DNA of 64,000 nucleotides, taken from the NCBI GenBank assembly GCA_025738555.1, contig JAOVFP010000003.1:434001-498000 (forward strand). Reading direction: 5' to 3'. Below, in pieces: positions 22,861 to 35,216 of the stretch; position 1 is the first letter of the stretch; the number at the start of each line of letters is the position of its first letter. A program made the position numbers and the translations under genes. Origin of the DNA: Cyathus striatus. Its lineage: Eukaryota; Basidiomycota; Agaricomycetes; Agaricales; Nidulariaceae. The notes below the pieces were generated by a model. It saw only the letters and a program-made list of their open reading frames with translations. It ran no database searches and had not been told where the DNA came from.

Positions 22861-23100
22861 AATTAATCCACACTTTCATGTGCCTAGGCAGCTGGAGCCT
22901 TCATGAATATATCAAGTCTTCCTACCTTGAAGTTGTTACTAGGTTGCCAGAGGTGCATGGTGACAATGATGAGGAGTTAGTGGAAGACTGGGCTCATGTC
23001 ATTCAGTAAGTTAGCAGTATTTATTTTCTAGTACACTCATTTTCTTCCTTGCCTGTAGCCTACTTTATGGATCTTCCTAATGAATATTATCCCTCTTGAC
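22861..23100 (+). other. Possible transposon-derived exon fragment
   Basis: 22895-23007 reads open and protein-like (YLEVVTRLPEVHGDNDEELV), ending at a GTAAGT donor. No family recognised. Confidence 0.25.
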
Positions 23101-23104
23101 TACA

Positions 23105-23500
23105 TTTGTTTTAAGACCACAATCGTGAGCATCAGCTAATTGATTGACATGCTATGATGTTCCATACCTCCTCCCCCTTCCCCAGCACCCTTCTCCACAG
23201 TGCTTGTCCATTTCACACCATATAATCTCGAGACTTTGGCCACAATTAGCCCTTGCAAATACACTCACTTTGAGTCCACAATCACAAGTTTCGGTTTAAG
23301 CCCACAATTGCATGTATTGGCCAATACATTGTCGCTCTCTGGTGTTCCATACCTCATCCCCCTCCCCCAACCTCCCCACAGTGCTTACCCATTTTGGATG
23401 GTATGTTCTCGACTGTATGTTCTTGAAACTTTGGCCATCATTAGACCTTGTGAGTACATTCGTTTTAAGCCCCCAATCATGAGTATTGGCCAATGCTCAG
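23105..23500. repeat. Two-copy tandem repeat of about 190 bp
   Basis: Units share TTTTAAGACCACAATC/TTTAAGCCCACAATT, GTTCCATACCTC, a CCCCCTTCCCC tract and GAGACTTTGGCC. Two full copies and part of a third; clearly diverged. Confidence 0.65.
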
Positions 23501-25455
23501 GGATTACCAAATCCTTGTGGTATTATGCAATTTGTGACATGACAGAAACAGATATCTGGTACATACCTCTGTACAAGTGGTGTGAAGATTTAATGAGTTC
23601 TTGAAGTTCTGCAGCATACAGACATATCAGGGGTTAGTATTCACAGTATATTCCTTAATTTTCTGCCTATGTGCTAGTTAAAAGCATAGCACTACTCTAA
23701 GATTGAATAAAATAAATTTAAATGACACTAAAGCTAGGTAATGTGATAGAGTTACAAGTAATACAATGTAATGGTCTGGTGTTGGTAATTTTCAATCATT
23801 AATGAGTAGAGGCCATAGACTTTTTCACTTTGAATCTATAAACATTCTTTCATAATTAATAAATTCAATACAAACTTCAATATAAGCAGTTTTTTACTGG
23901 GTAGTGGGCTGTGCTGCTTGCCGGCCCTATTTCTTTATTAAAAATATGTGACACTGGTAGCCATAGCATCCAACAATCATACATTTTTGTAGACACTATT
24001 ATATGAGTTTTATATTCTGTGTCCATCACTATACTGAACCAACTCAACCACTTGTTCACAGTCTTTAAGAGCACTCTATGGTCACCATATATTTAAGTGG
24101 ACTCATAAATTTCAAAGAGCCTGCATAGACTCCCTGTGTGCTATGAGGGACTTTAAGTGGACTAAACACAGGGTCAATGTGGAGTGAAGACATGCCCTGG
24201 CACAAAGTTATTTGTTTCACTCTGATTATTCTATTCCTTACTCAATGCTACAAAGGCTCTTGATATACTTCATCCTCCTCTTCCCCATGTAATTTTACAT
24301 TCCCATTTCACCCTATTTCTTCCTTTATAACATTTTCTCTCCTCATTTCTTTTTTTTCTTCCTGTTAAGTCATAAAGCTCTCCACCATGTTTCTCAGTCT
24401 CCCATTGTCTTCATTTTATCTTCCCTTGCTCCTATGTTCTCAATACTAAATCAGTCACAGATTGGTTCCATTCAACGTATTCATCAACAGGTTATAGTGC
24501 AAGTAGCATTAATCAGTGATCACTCAGAGATTTATAGTCCAGTTAGATATCATACTGTTTACTACACTACATTATTAGGAGCACCAGGAATTTTATGCCT
24601 ATGTAAATTACTGGTAGAGGAGATGGTCAAAAACGATACAGTGAAACGCATCCATTCAATGTGCTAGTGGTGGGAGCTGTGAATGATAAGAGAGTAAGAG
24701 AATTTTCAAGAATGATGAGTAGAAGTGTCAAACTTGCAGTAGACAGTGAAACATTAGCATATGCTTCAGCTTCATTATCTTAGAACTCACTGAATAATGG
24801 GAAACACCACAAAAATAATTATGAAGTAAGTATTAAGGAGGTATGCCATCATTGTATAAGTAGGCTAATGAATTACGAACATCCGTGCCTGCTCCCTTAT
24901 GGCATAGTATAGCCAATGTCAGAGGAATGTGCACATCGTTAGGCATCGAGGCATGAGAGTGTGTCCAAAGTTCACCAATGGCTAAGTTATTCCAAGGGTT
25001 ATAATATCGTCTTTGTTCAGTCCTTCACGCTCCTATTCGCCAGGAACATCTTCTACACGAGCCACGAATGTCCCTCTCTACCGAGGATGTCGGGGTTTGT
25101 AGCTCCCAGGGTCAGCATTGTGTATGCAATAAAGCGATCTGTGTAACAGCAGGGATGTGCAGTGGAGGATCTTGGCTGGATGCGAAGGCTAAGGAGGATA
25201 GAAACTGTGAAACTGCAGGATCCAAGAGAGGATGTCCGAGCAGCACTTGGGAATGATTAGATATATGCGCTACCGTTATGCGGGAGGTCGTGGTGAGAGG
25301 TCGTGGTGCTACGCGTCTTGGTTTGAGGAACAAATCCTGTGGGAGTATATGACAGACGGAGATACACTCGCTATGCCACTTCCTACAGGACTTAGGCAGC
25401 GGCTGCATAGGCGTCCTATGGCTCATGTAAAGCCGCTTTGCTGACACATCACTAG
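23501..25455. other. No convincing gene; repeat remnants
   Basis: 23893-24080 shares a GGTAGTGGG...CGGCCCTATTT block with 59700-59830 (see there). 24434-24780 has a protein-like 77-residue frame of no known family. The rest shows nothing I can support. Confidence 0.35.
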
Positions 25456-25800
25456 CTAGCTCTAGCACAATGAGTAGCTCAGCGTATTATATGCAATATT
25501 TTGCGCTGATAATGTCAAACGACGATGGGACGATGGAGGTTCGTAATAGCCATGTTCCCTTTTCTTGAAGATGTAGAAGACGTCGTCATCGTGAAAGGTT
25601 AACGCATGGGCGTCGGGGTGGCTTGAACATGCGACATGAGTGTGTGGTACATACATGTTCTGAAGCACACGTAATTCTAAACATCGTCAGTAATGCATCA
25701 TCATAAACACGAAAGAAGGACTCACGGAAAACTTCTTAACCTTGTCACACCAAGATTATATCCCTCCTCCACGTCCACCTAACGGGCGCTTGACATCACA
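25456..25800 (-). pseudogene. Fragment of a minus-strand gene family, copy 1
   Basis: 25668-25462 (minus) reads open with an aromatic-rich end (FYIFKKREHGYYEPPSSHRR), preceded by an intron with a GTGAGT donor at about 25725 and a TTTAG acceptor at about 25680. The exon-intron junction at about 25655-25735 is homologous to 28430-28520 and 60195-60280, so this is one of three related relics. Family unknown. Confidence 0.4.
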
Positions 25801-26660
25801 CTACAAGAGGTGATATAACTTTGCCCTATAATTCATTTTAATTGATGCATCACGGAACTGAACACCTATAAAGTATTCATAAACTTGGATAGGCATATAG
25901 GAGACCGCTGTAATGTTGGATGAGTCTGAAACCCACGCGTGTCTAGATCTTGGATTTGCTCTCTCCAATGTCACAAAAAGTGACGTGTTGAGACTGCTTT
26001 AGACTAACGGTTAAGAGTATCGAGTAACTGGTGTGTAAGTTTATGTATGAAGCCTTCCGTGCGATGGTTTGAATCTCGCTCGGGACAGTCATTTTTATCC
26101 GTTCCAAGGCTCAGGCCTACCACGTTAAACCCTATTTTATCCGGATCCTGGCTCAGGCTCTTTCGCAAAAAAAGTAATTTTTATCCGGAAAGAGTACAGG
26201 CATTTGTGAGATATTTCGGGGGTCCTGATGCCGGTAATCAAGCCAAGCCGGATCCGTATTGGTCACGCAGTCACGATACAACCATCAATGTCACAAGTCG
26301 TGACGCGACATTTTGAACCCGTTGTCTCTTGCCACCTCCCGTTCCCTATTGTTGGCCAGTTGCCCTTCGTCGATTGTACTAAGCACACGTAGCACAGTTT
26401 GGTACTTCCTCACACGAGAATCACGACCAATATATGAATGGTTCACTCATTCCAGAGCCCAGCTTTCCAAGCCCGCACGGCCGCAAGGCCAGTCAAACGC
26501 CGCCTAAAGAGCTCCTCAGGTCGGACATACGACAGTTGAGTGTGGATGGGGAGGCTATGATTACCGTACGTTCGACATGAGCTCCCCCCTGTTCTCTGCT
26601 TACACGATGTCGTCTCATAGAATGATACTGCCTTTGCTGCTTGCTCTGGCTTTTGTTGTC
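25801..26660. other. Intergenic with a second tRNA-like stretch
   Basis: GGTTTGAATCT (26066-26076) resembles a B box and TAGACTAACGG (about 26000) a weak A box, as in the SINE-like stretch at 1940-2014. Otherwise nothing seen. Confidence 0.3.
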
Positions 26661-28290
26661 GTTGGTCAAATATCAAGACCTCGACTCAGTCTTCATCAAC
26701 GTCTCCAACTCCATCACTCACTCCGAGCTCAGCCCCTGCAACGATGACGACGGAATCAATGCAGAATACCTTCCCCGCCACTCTGCTATCGAGTAACGAT
26801 TCCGATATCCCAGTGCAATCGTACGTTTCTATTCAACTTATTCCCCTTATTTTTACTCACCCCATTTATGTCCCTTAACAGCCCTACTTAATCGACACCT
26901 ATAAGAACCTCGTACGCGGTAGTCGGCTAGGGTACAACATATGCACCAGGACGACGGAGGGCCCTGAACCGATGTGCTATGCTCTTAACGGCACGTTCCC
27001 TGCCCCCTCCTTCTCTCTCCTCTCGTATACCCTCTTTTCATTCTTACCCTTGTTCTTAATCACAGACTTCTGCCTCTGGGCCCAAACCGACCAAACCTCA
27101 CCAGCCAGCGACGTGGAAGGTAGAATGGTAGCTTAGCATGGCGCACCAACCCTGGGCTACAGGAACATGCCTCACCCCCGCTGGTTGCAACTCACTCGTC
27201 CACCAGCATACGTCTCCGTAGAAGGCTTCATCAACCAGACGATAATAAATATCGCGTAGGGGGATTGGGGAGGGAGATCAATCCTCATAGAGCTGACTTG
27301 GTTCGTTCCTTGTGTCAAATGTCCTTCTTGAATGCTCTCGACGGTACGTTCCCTACCTCCTCCTCTCTCCGCTCGTACCCCCTCTTTTCGTTCTTACCCT
27401 CGTTCTCTATCGCAGACTTCTGCCCCTGGACCCGACCCGACCCAAACACAACAGCCGACGACGTGGAAAGCGGAATGGTAGCGTGGTGCACCAAAGCCTC
27501 ATTCCTGCAGCACTCGTATATGTCTCTATAGCTCCATAGTAGGCTTCATAGACCAGACAAAGATCAATATCGCATCCTGGGATTGAGGAGGGAGACGGAT
27601 TCTCATAGGGCTGACTTGGGTCGTCCGTTTGCTTATTGTTCGTGGGTAGTTTGTTCACTTGGGCTCATGAAGTTAGGTAAAGGATTGTTGGCGATGTCAA
27701 CACAACTTTCACGCAGGCCATAGAATGGCACGAGTACATGACGTCCCCCCTCCCAAGCCCCCCCTCCCCCGCACACGAACAGGCTGAAGCTCTTGACAGT
27801 ACGTTCTCTATCCCCCCCTGCTCTCTCCTCCCGTACCTCCTCTTGTTCTAACCCTTGTTCTCAACACAGACGTCGGCCTCTGAGTCCGAACCAACCCAAC
27901 CCCAACAATTGGCGACGTGGAAGGCGGGATGGTAGTTACTGTCATAGTGCATCAAACATCCCGTTCGTTTTTTGTTCGTAACGTGGTTTGTTTACTCCGG
28001 CTCGTGTAGAGAGGGAGTCCGTTATGGATTGTTGTCCAACGCATTTGACGATAGCAATATGACTTTCACGCAGGCTACAGAATGGCTCAAGTACGTTATG
28101 CCCCCCTTTCCCCTCCTACACACACTGACAAGCCAACCTAGCTTCATAAGCCGTAGGCTCGAACTTCTGCTTCAGTTTGCGACCCCTCAGACGTAAAAGC
28201 CGACCAACACTACGAACACATCTTCGATCACATCATCGGGTACGCCTACACCGTCGAACGCTCCAAACGGCACCTTTAACGAAATGTTAT
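26661..28290 (+). pseudogene. Array of broken copies of a secreted-glycoprotein-like gene
   Basis: At least three degenerate partial copies in tandem. Pieces recall the Agaricomycete proteins annotated as macrophage-activating glycoprotein: LVRGSRLGYNICTRTTEG, FCLWAQTDQTSPASDVEG, VEGFINQTIINIA, YGLLSNAFDDSNMTFTQATE and CDPSDVKADQHYEHIFDHII, in family order. Introns of about 60-75 nt still show donors (GGTACGTTCC) and CAG acceptors, but one donor has decayed to GC (about 26990). In-frame stops (for example TAG after RMVA, about 27135) and frameshifts break every copy. The parent would be a secreted extracellular protein; the signal peptide is not preserved. The family assignment is from memory of motif order and needs a search. 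Confidence 0.55.
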
Positions 28291-29830
28291 AAGTAATTCC
28301 CTCCAGAACCAGCGTCACGCACATCACCTAACCCACCTATACCCTTCCTTCTTCAAGTGCGCCCCCCTCAGTCAGGATGCGTGTTTACGGGCGTCGTCGC
28401 GAGAATGTCAGAGCACATGAACCGGCGACTGGAATGTATACTACATATATATCCTGCAGCACACAAAACTCTAAACGTCGTCAGCAACACAATCGCGACA
28501 AAAATCAAAAGACTCACGTTTAATATTTACAGTAACTCGCACCAGACGATGTAGCAGTCACGTATTTGGATGAATCACAGCACGTCCTAACGAAACGACA
28601 CAGCCTAGTCACTAGCCTTCACCGCGGAACGTAGGTCATTTCGTACCAGACACCATCCTAGACGATGAAGTACTCCTCACAGTAGACAATGTAGGAGTAC
28701 CCGGCAGCGAGTACCGAGGAAGACAAAGCGGATGAGAGATCAGCTGGGAGAAGCTCAACATTAGCTTTTAGTCGACGAGGAACTTCGACGTACGCGGAGT
28801 GAGGAAGTTAGAACTTGATTGGTGAAAGAGCTTGAAGGATTTGGTCTTCTGAGATTTGGATTCCGAAAGGCGTGCGTGGTGATATAGTTCGCGCTTGGGC
28901 GGGGTAAAGTGTCCATCGGCGATGGAACGGCTGCTTTGCTACTTCTTAGTTGTGTTCTGGAGTTCTTGGAGCATGGGGTAGGATGAACCTGACGTGTGTT
29001 AGTCTTTTGCGATTTCAATTCTGGATGGCGTGCAGAGTGTTGGTAGACGTGGTCTGTCTGCCAGCGCTGATACGCAGGCTGCCTATGTTACTCTTTAGAT
29101 GTGTTCCAGATACCTTCGACCTTCGAGCGTAGGGTACGGGAACGCCAGGGAATCCTGAGAGAATAAGGAGGGGACGTCAGGTCTGGGGTACCCTGAACGA
29201 TGCAGGCGAGAGAGACATTACTTTTCATACGCTATTGCCGCTCCACGAGGCTGATCCCCAATCCTCGCTCTCGAAACCGACCTCTTCTCTTCGCAATCGC
29301 AATACCCCTCCTCCATCATTCTCTCCTTCGACCAAGACAGGAGACAGCATTTACCAACACCAATTCCCTATACTGCCCAGGAATCCCGCACAAAGGCTTT
29401 GTATCGAGACAGAGTGTACTAAGGTTGTGTCTATGATGACGATGTAGGTAAAGAAGAAAAGTAGTAGGAAAGGAGGAAGATAACGAACCAGACACATGCT
29501 CGCAGCTCTGGATCTCTCCCAACCAACAACCTCAGGCATCCTCCCTATCCGGCTACCAGTCCTATCGAGATCGTAGACGGAACCTCTACAGCACTCGCCT
29601 TGGGCAGAGGATACACCTCAGAACACTGAGGAGGTGCCCTCGGTTCATACCTGGCGAAGTTCGAGTTCACGATGGATCGGTGAGAGAGTGAAAGATTAGA
29701 CTGCCACTGCGCGTGCAGAAGTTGCGTGAAGTCTTCTGATGAGGTACACCACATTCCTGTAATATTGTGACGTGCTATCGGTGTTGATGGGTATGTTACT
29801 CTTGTCATCTCTTAGGTGGGTGCGACTGTC
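28291..29830 (-). repeat. Relic gene block, copy 2, duplicated at 59950-61600
   Basis: About 1.5 kb that aligns closely to 59950-61600 in the same orientation (for example GTCGACGAGGAACTTCGACG at about 28771 and its near-identical partner at about 60513). Minus-strand reading recovers exon-like pieces (AAGYSYIVYCEEYF), broken by stops. Probably the decayed companion of the fragment at 25456-25800. Confidence 0.55.
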
Positions 29831-30180
29831 CACGCTGCAACGACTGTCACACATTGAGCTCATCGAGCCTCATGCCTACGTCGGGTTACGCGTCGTTTCC
29901 CACGCTCTGGTCACCATCAGTTCTAAGTGAACCCCTAGGCCGTTGAGGTCCGCACGATAGCTCTTCTCGTCACCGTCGTCGTCAGACTCGGTAAAATTTC
30001 GATGATTTCACATCCAATAAGCCTGCTCATAAAATCCACCACCCACGCTGAACGTAAACGTTTAAACAGCTAATATTAATACATACACGCGCATGGATCA
30101 ATGAGGCGGGAACATCGAATTAGTCGTCGCTTCCCAGTTTTGACAATGTTGGGTGATTGAGTTCAGCAGTGCCCTATGAA
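29831..30180. other. CpG-rich intergenic stretch
   Basis: No gene seen; left flank of the NACHT 2 upstream region. Confidence 0.35.
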
Positions 30181-30812
30181 CTCGTACCCATCCGTGACCC
30201 ATCGCGTTGCCAGATCCTTTGTCGCCTGTAATCTCCTCAAGTAAGCGTCTTTCACGTGTTCATAAAATTAGAACATCGAACACAAGACTACTATTCAACA
30301 TTTCTCATCGATGTACTGATAAATATCTGCTTGCCATTCCTCGATCGGAACTCGGCATTCTAATGGAACTTACCAAGGTAAAAATAGTCAGCGCACAGCC
30401 CAATTGTTATCCATTATGTTATCGATATCACAAATGCGTCTCCTGAACAAACCTTAGAGCCTTTTGAGGAGCAACTAATATAATACACGCGTTGAACATT
30501 ACCCATAAGAGCGCTGTCTCGTGCACATAGAAGTTCGGAAATCGAACAAAATGCTATAACTAAACCTTCCATACTGTGTCAAATTGAGTGATTTACCGAG
30601 ATAAAATAGATATATTCTCATGAGATCTCGTTCTTGCACATAGCCTGAGTAATGAAAATAGATATAGTCTAATGAGACGTTATGCATGTACACAGCCAAA
30701 CCTGTATCAATCATGATGGCACAGCGATAAGAACTCCTTAATAAAACCTCAGCTCGACTGATCGGCCCCCAATTCCTACTTCCCCAACAGTGTCTCTTGA
30801 GCAAACCCCATC
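30181..30812 (+). promoter_or_regulatory. Upstream region of NACHT gene 2
   Basis: Homologous to 19409-20051 and in part to 10380-10570. Repeated motif GAAAATAGATAT and ACACAGCC in about three degenerate units (30370-30400, 30598-30650, 30652-30705). Confidence 0.6.
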
Positions 30813-33489
30813 ATGGCATTTCGACACGCAACGAATACACACATTGGAAATCTTTACGCCGTCGACAATAGCCGTGGTGGTGAATCTGGTACATATAATC
30901 TCTCTGCTATCTCTTCATATTTACAAATAATCATAGAATGGGAACAACTTAAAAAAGCATGTTGCCTCGGAGCTAGTCATCAGTCAGAAGAACGATATGA
31001 CGCTCCGAAATGTCATCCTGATACCAGAAAAGCAGTGATAAATGATATAATGAGCTGGGTCAATTCAAAAGATACTGATAAAAGAATAATGTGGTTACAT
31101 GGACCTGCTGGTGCAGGGAAGTCTGCAATCATTCAAACAGTGGCTGAACAGTGTTATAGAGAGAAAAAACTTGTGTCAAGCTTCTTTTTTTCTAGAACAG
31201 CTGCAGGATCTGGACAAGATGATGGAACTAAGCTTGTGCCAACAATTGCATATCAGCTAGGGAATTTACTGCAGTCTGCAAAGGAAGTCATTATTAATGA
31301 AATTGAGGAAAATGAAGGTTTATTGTCACATACCATGGAGATTCAAATGGAAAAGTTGGTATTGAAGCCACTTGCAACTCTATATTTACCAATGCTTTTC
31401 TTTGACATGGAATCTAACACTTCACACCTTCCACATCTGGTAATAATTGATGGTCTAGATGAGTGTAACAGGTCTGAAATGCAATCAAGAATTGTGAAGA
31501 TGATTGCTGGTGTGGCATCAGAATCAGGAATCTATTTGAGCTTTCTCATTGCAAGCAGACCTGAGTTAGTGATCAGAAGGACATTCAATGATGAAGCTAT
31601 TGGCCAATTGTGTATTCCATTAATTCTTGACAATAAATACAATCCTGATAAGGATATTGAAACATATCTTCAAAGTGAGTTTGCTGTGGTAAAGCGAACA
31701 CATGGAACACTGTCTTCTGAACTTTCAAATATGCCAAACTGGCCCTCAGAGAGTGACTTAAAAATTCTAGTGCAAAAGTCATCAGGGCAGTTTATCTATG
31801 CATCTACTGTCATGAAATATATTACAAATGATAGATGTGATCCTTGTGATAGCCTCAATATTATCATTAATATAAAACCAGGAGAAAAAACACCATATGC
31901 ACAGCTGGATGCAGTATATACATATATTCTCTCCATGGCTGTTGGCAACATAGGAAATTACAGTAATATTCAACTTATATTTCAAACACATATGTTTTCA
32001 TATTATTGGAAAGGTGGAATACATAATATGGCATTATTTCTGGGAATGTCTAAGTCTCAGCTACTGTTACATCTAGCTGATCTGCACTCTATAGTATTTG
32101 TTCCAAAGTCTGATGAAGAAAATATTCACTTCTTTCATGCATCTTTCGGTGACTTTCTGAAGGACTCTGATAGATCAAAATGCTTCCATGTTTCTGAGAA
32201 GGATGCCCATATAGCTCTGGGGAGTTGTTGTGCCGATATCATTGTAAATAATGAAATTCCAATTCAAGAGGTTGATTACAAAAATAGCCCACTCTATTAT
32301 GCATATGCCTACTTTATTTATCATTTGAAAGGAAGTGATCATGATCAAAATCTAACAGAAAGGTTTTTATTGAAATGTGGATCAAATATAGAAGCTATAG
32401 TGAAAATTCTTCTGAAGAAATGTTTTCAAGTTTTTGGGGATCTCTATGTAGTATTTTGTATGATTTATAAGTTTGATGAATCTGCCTATGTCTCCTTGGT
32501 AAGTTATGTTATTAAAGTTGAGTTTCACATGTGGTATAATTTGATGTAGGATTCTGCAATTTCATTGAGTGTGGATGTCTGTAAGATATTCAGACAAATG
32601 CCATTTACCATAGCTATTGAATATAAGCTAAATATTTCATCAAGTAATGATGATAAAAAAATTCTATATAACTATATGGAAACTGTATTTTGTTTTGTTG
32701 AATACTTAAGAATTTCTCCCAAACTGATATCAGATTCTAAGTTCACGAGTATTCATTCTATTTTATTAGAAGAAGTGGATAATATTTTATTGCAAGAAAT
32801 CATTGAAAGTCCTTTGAGAGCAGGTGATTATTTTCTCAATGACATGAAGAGTGAGCAAATATTTCGTGGTGCATGGGATTGTATAACTGAGTAAGTTCAT
32901 AAATTAATACTTTGTCATCAATGTTAACTATTTATTATAATAGTCAAATTATTCATGGTTATGATGGGCAACATTGGATGTTGTCAGATGGGGCTTTTCT
33001 AAATGGCTTTGAATATTTGCTCAAAAGAATAAAACCATCCCTCTATTTTAGAACATTTCTTCAGGAATTTGCACAAGATTTTGAGTACTGCTTCTTAACC
33101 TTACGGGATAAGAGATGCCTGTGGTATGCCATTGGAGATGAATATGATTTTGTTAAAGATAATATACAATCACTGATGATAACAATTCATAATTTTTTAA
33201 AGGTGAGCTCTTTATTAGTACTATTATAGTACTATTCATGTGATTTTTACACATTACTGATGGTGCATGTTAGGATTGTGAAATGATAGAAAATGGAAAA
33301 GTGTCTGAAAATGAACACTATTATACTCGCCAAATCATGAATTTTGGTGCTCACAAATTCAAGAACGAGTTAGATGCTAGTTACGAAATGGCTATAAAGC
33401 ATTTTTGCAACTCCGAGAATGATCAAATGCCATTACACGGCGGGCATTTTGCTGTCAGGTTCCGTGCTGTCACGGAACCTGATAGGTAA
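30813..33489 (+). CDS. NACHT-domain NLR-like protein, copy 2
   Basis: Exons 30813-32498, 32550-32890, 32944-33202 and 33274-33489; 833 residues, all joins in frame (introns 51, 53 and 71 nt). The start MAFRHATNTH is conserved with copy 1. Walker A GPAGAGKS at 97-104, Walker B LVIIDGLDEC at 209-218, SFLIASRPE near 243-251 and FFHASFGDFLKDSDRS further on. Unlike copy 1 the first exon is uninterrupted, so this is the better model of the intact protein. The C-terminal part (exons 2-4) carries no recognisable repeat sensor. The last 17 codons after NDQMPL differ wholly from copy 1, are CpG-rich and include a 10-bp-stem hairpin, so the original end was probably lost. From about 31020 to 33060 there are only around five CpG sites. 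Likely a cytosolic signalling ATPase; its trigger is unknown. Confidence 0.85.
33457..33480. other. Perfect hairpin at the 3' end of NACHT copy 2
   Basis: AGGTTCCGTG and CACGGAACCT around a 4-nt loop: a 10-bp stem inside the last codons. Perhaps the end of an inserted element. Confidence 0.7.
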
Positions 33490-33776
33490 CCTGTCATGGA
33501 GCCTGTCATGTAAGATCACTCACAGATCATCGGTGACATTCGTCACATGGAATTGAACCACTTTACAATCAAATGAGCTGAGGGGAGTGGTCCAGACCTG
33601 GCCTGGAGCTTTTACTATGTCTCAATTGATGTAAGATACAACATGCATTTTTGAAGCAGAATATCTTCTAGTAAAAGATATTTATTACATCATTAATTGT
33701 GTATAGTGGAGAAATGTAGTATATATCTCAAGTACATATATTGTAGAATTTTAGAACATGTAGATAAATAATAAAT
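33490..33776. other. 3' flank of NACHT copy 2
   Basis: No gene seen. Confidence 0.3.
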
Positions 33777-34610
33777 GAGTGCAATAGTAATATCTTCTAC
33801 GAGGGATGAGAAGGAGAGGGTAGGTTTCAGGGAACAACTGGAAAGGCCAATCACTGCAGTTTTCCATGAATCTTCGACACATTTGCTATGGCTAATAGTA
33901 ACCAAAAGTTCGAAGGGAGGGGAGGTGAACTGGTTGTGCAATGGTACGGCCTTCTGGGGGGGATGAGGAGAGGGTAGGTTGCAAGGAACAAATGGATAGG
34001 TTAACTACACAGGTTCTTCATGAACCTTCGACATGTTCACTATGGCTACGAGTAACCCAAATTTTGAAAGGAGGGGAAGCGAACTGGTGGCGCAATGGTA
34101 TGGTCTTCTGGGAGGGATGAGGAGGAGAGGGTAGGTTGCAGGAAGCATCCGGATAGGCCAATTACAGCGATTTTTTATGGATATTTGATATGTTTACCAT
34201 TAAAACGAGTACCCCAAATTTCGAAAGGAGAGGAGGTGAACTGGTGACGCAAGGGCATGGTCTTCTGGGAGAGATGAGGAGGAGAGGACAGGTTGCAGGG
34301 AACAAATGGATAGGCCAATTACATCGATTTTTATGGATATTCAGCACGTTTAATATCGCAATGAGTGGCGTAAATTTCGAAAGGAGGGATGATGAACTGG
34401 TGCTGCAAAGGCATGGTCTTCCAGGGGGGATGAGAAGAGGGGGTTACAGGGAATGGACTGGCATGCCTATCACAAAATTTGCTTGTGAGTCGTGTGCATA
34501 TTCCCCAAGGCTATAATTAGTCCAAGTTACGAAAGTAATGGAGGTGGACTGGAGGTGCAAAGGTAGAGTCTCCCATGAGGAGGGGAAGGTGGAGAGATTG
34601 GAAATATGGC
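33777..34610. repeat. Minisatellite with period of about 155 bp
   Basis: Units start with AGTAACC or variants at 33897, 34051, 34208, 34364 and 34519, with a partial one before. Each contains CGAAAGGAGGGG, GTGAACTGGTG, GGTCTTCTGGGAGGGATGAG and GGATAGGCCAATTACA. Five to six copies, diverging toward the ends. Confidence 0.85.
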
Positions 34611-35216
34611 ATAAAACAATCAATGGATTACTGATTGTTCATGCATTCACCAATGTACCCTTTATGTCCAAAAATACCTCAGTTTGTGAATGGATAGGAG
34701 CTGAACTTGTGGTACTATCTCAACTTGAGAGAGTTGCATTGAAATTTAAGTGAGACTGAGTTATGCCAACTCAGATGTGTTTTATGCCATTTCTAAACGA
34801 AAATTTTGCACTTAAAAAGCGGAATTGCATAGATACAACATGTACCTAGGTTAAATCACTGCAACCTAAGCAATCCTATAAAGTTAGTTAACTACAGTCA
34901 GCAGGGGTCGAGCTGAAGAGCAAACCTCACGCCTCGCGGAGGGATCGGCACAACACAACAAAACAAAACATGTTTCCTAGTGCATGGGAAGAACGCAAAC
35001 AAGTCACATACTAGTTAATGACTTTAGTTGCATAGTATGACCGTGATGAAATCTGGGGGAAATAAAAAGTCATTGATAAATCTGTCTAACAGGGCATACT
35101 GATTTATAGCTGGGTGTCTAAATTCACCTGGTCAAAGTCATTGATATACCTGTATGATAGAGTGTACTGACTTAGTATGGCGGGGGTGTTAATCAAGCAA
35201 AATAGTGGTACTGTGG
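34611..35216. other. Intergenic; nothing specific seen
   Basis: No gene and no strong repeat. Confidence 0.3.

Noticed and set aside
25112..25468. Minus-strand 118-residue frame
   Set aside because: No recognisable family, no splice partner, and overlapping plus-strand frames of similar length; left unannotated.
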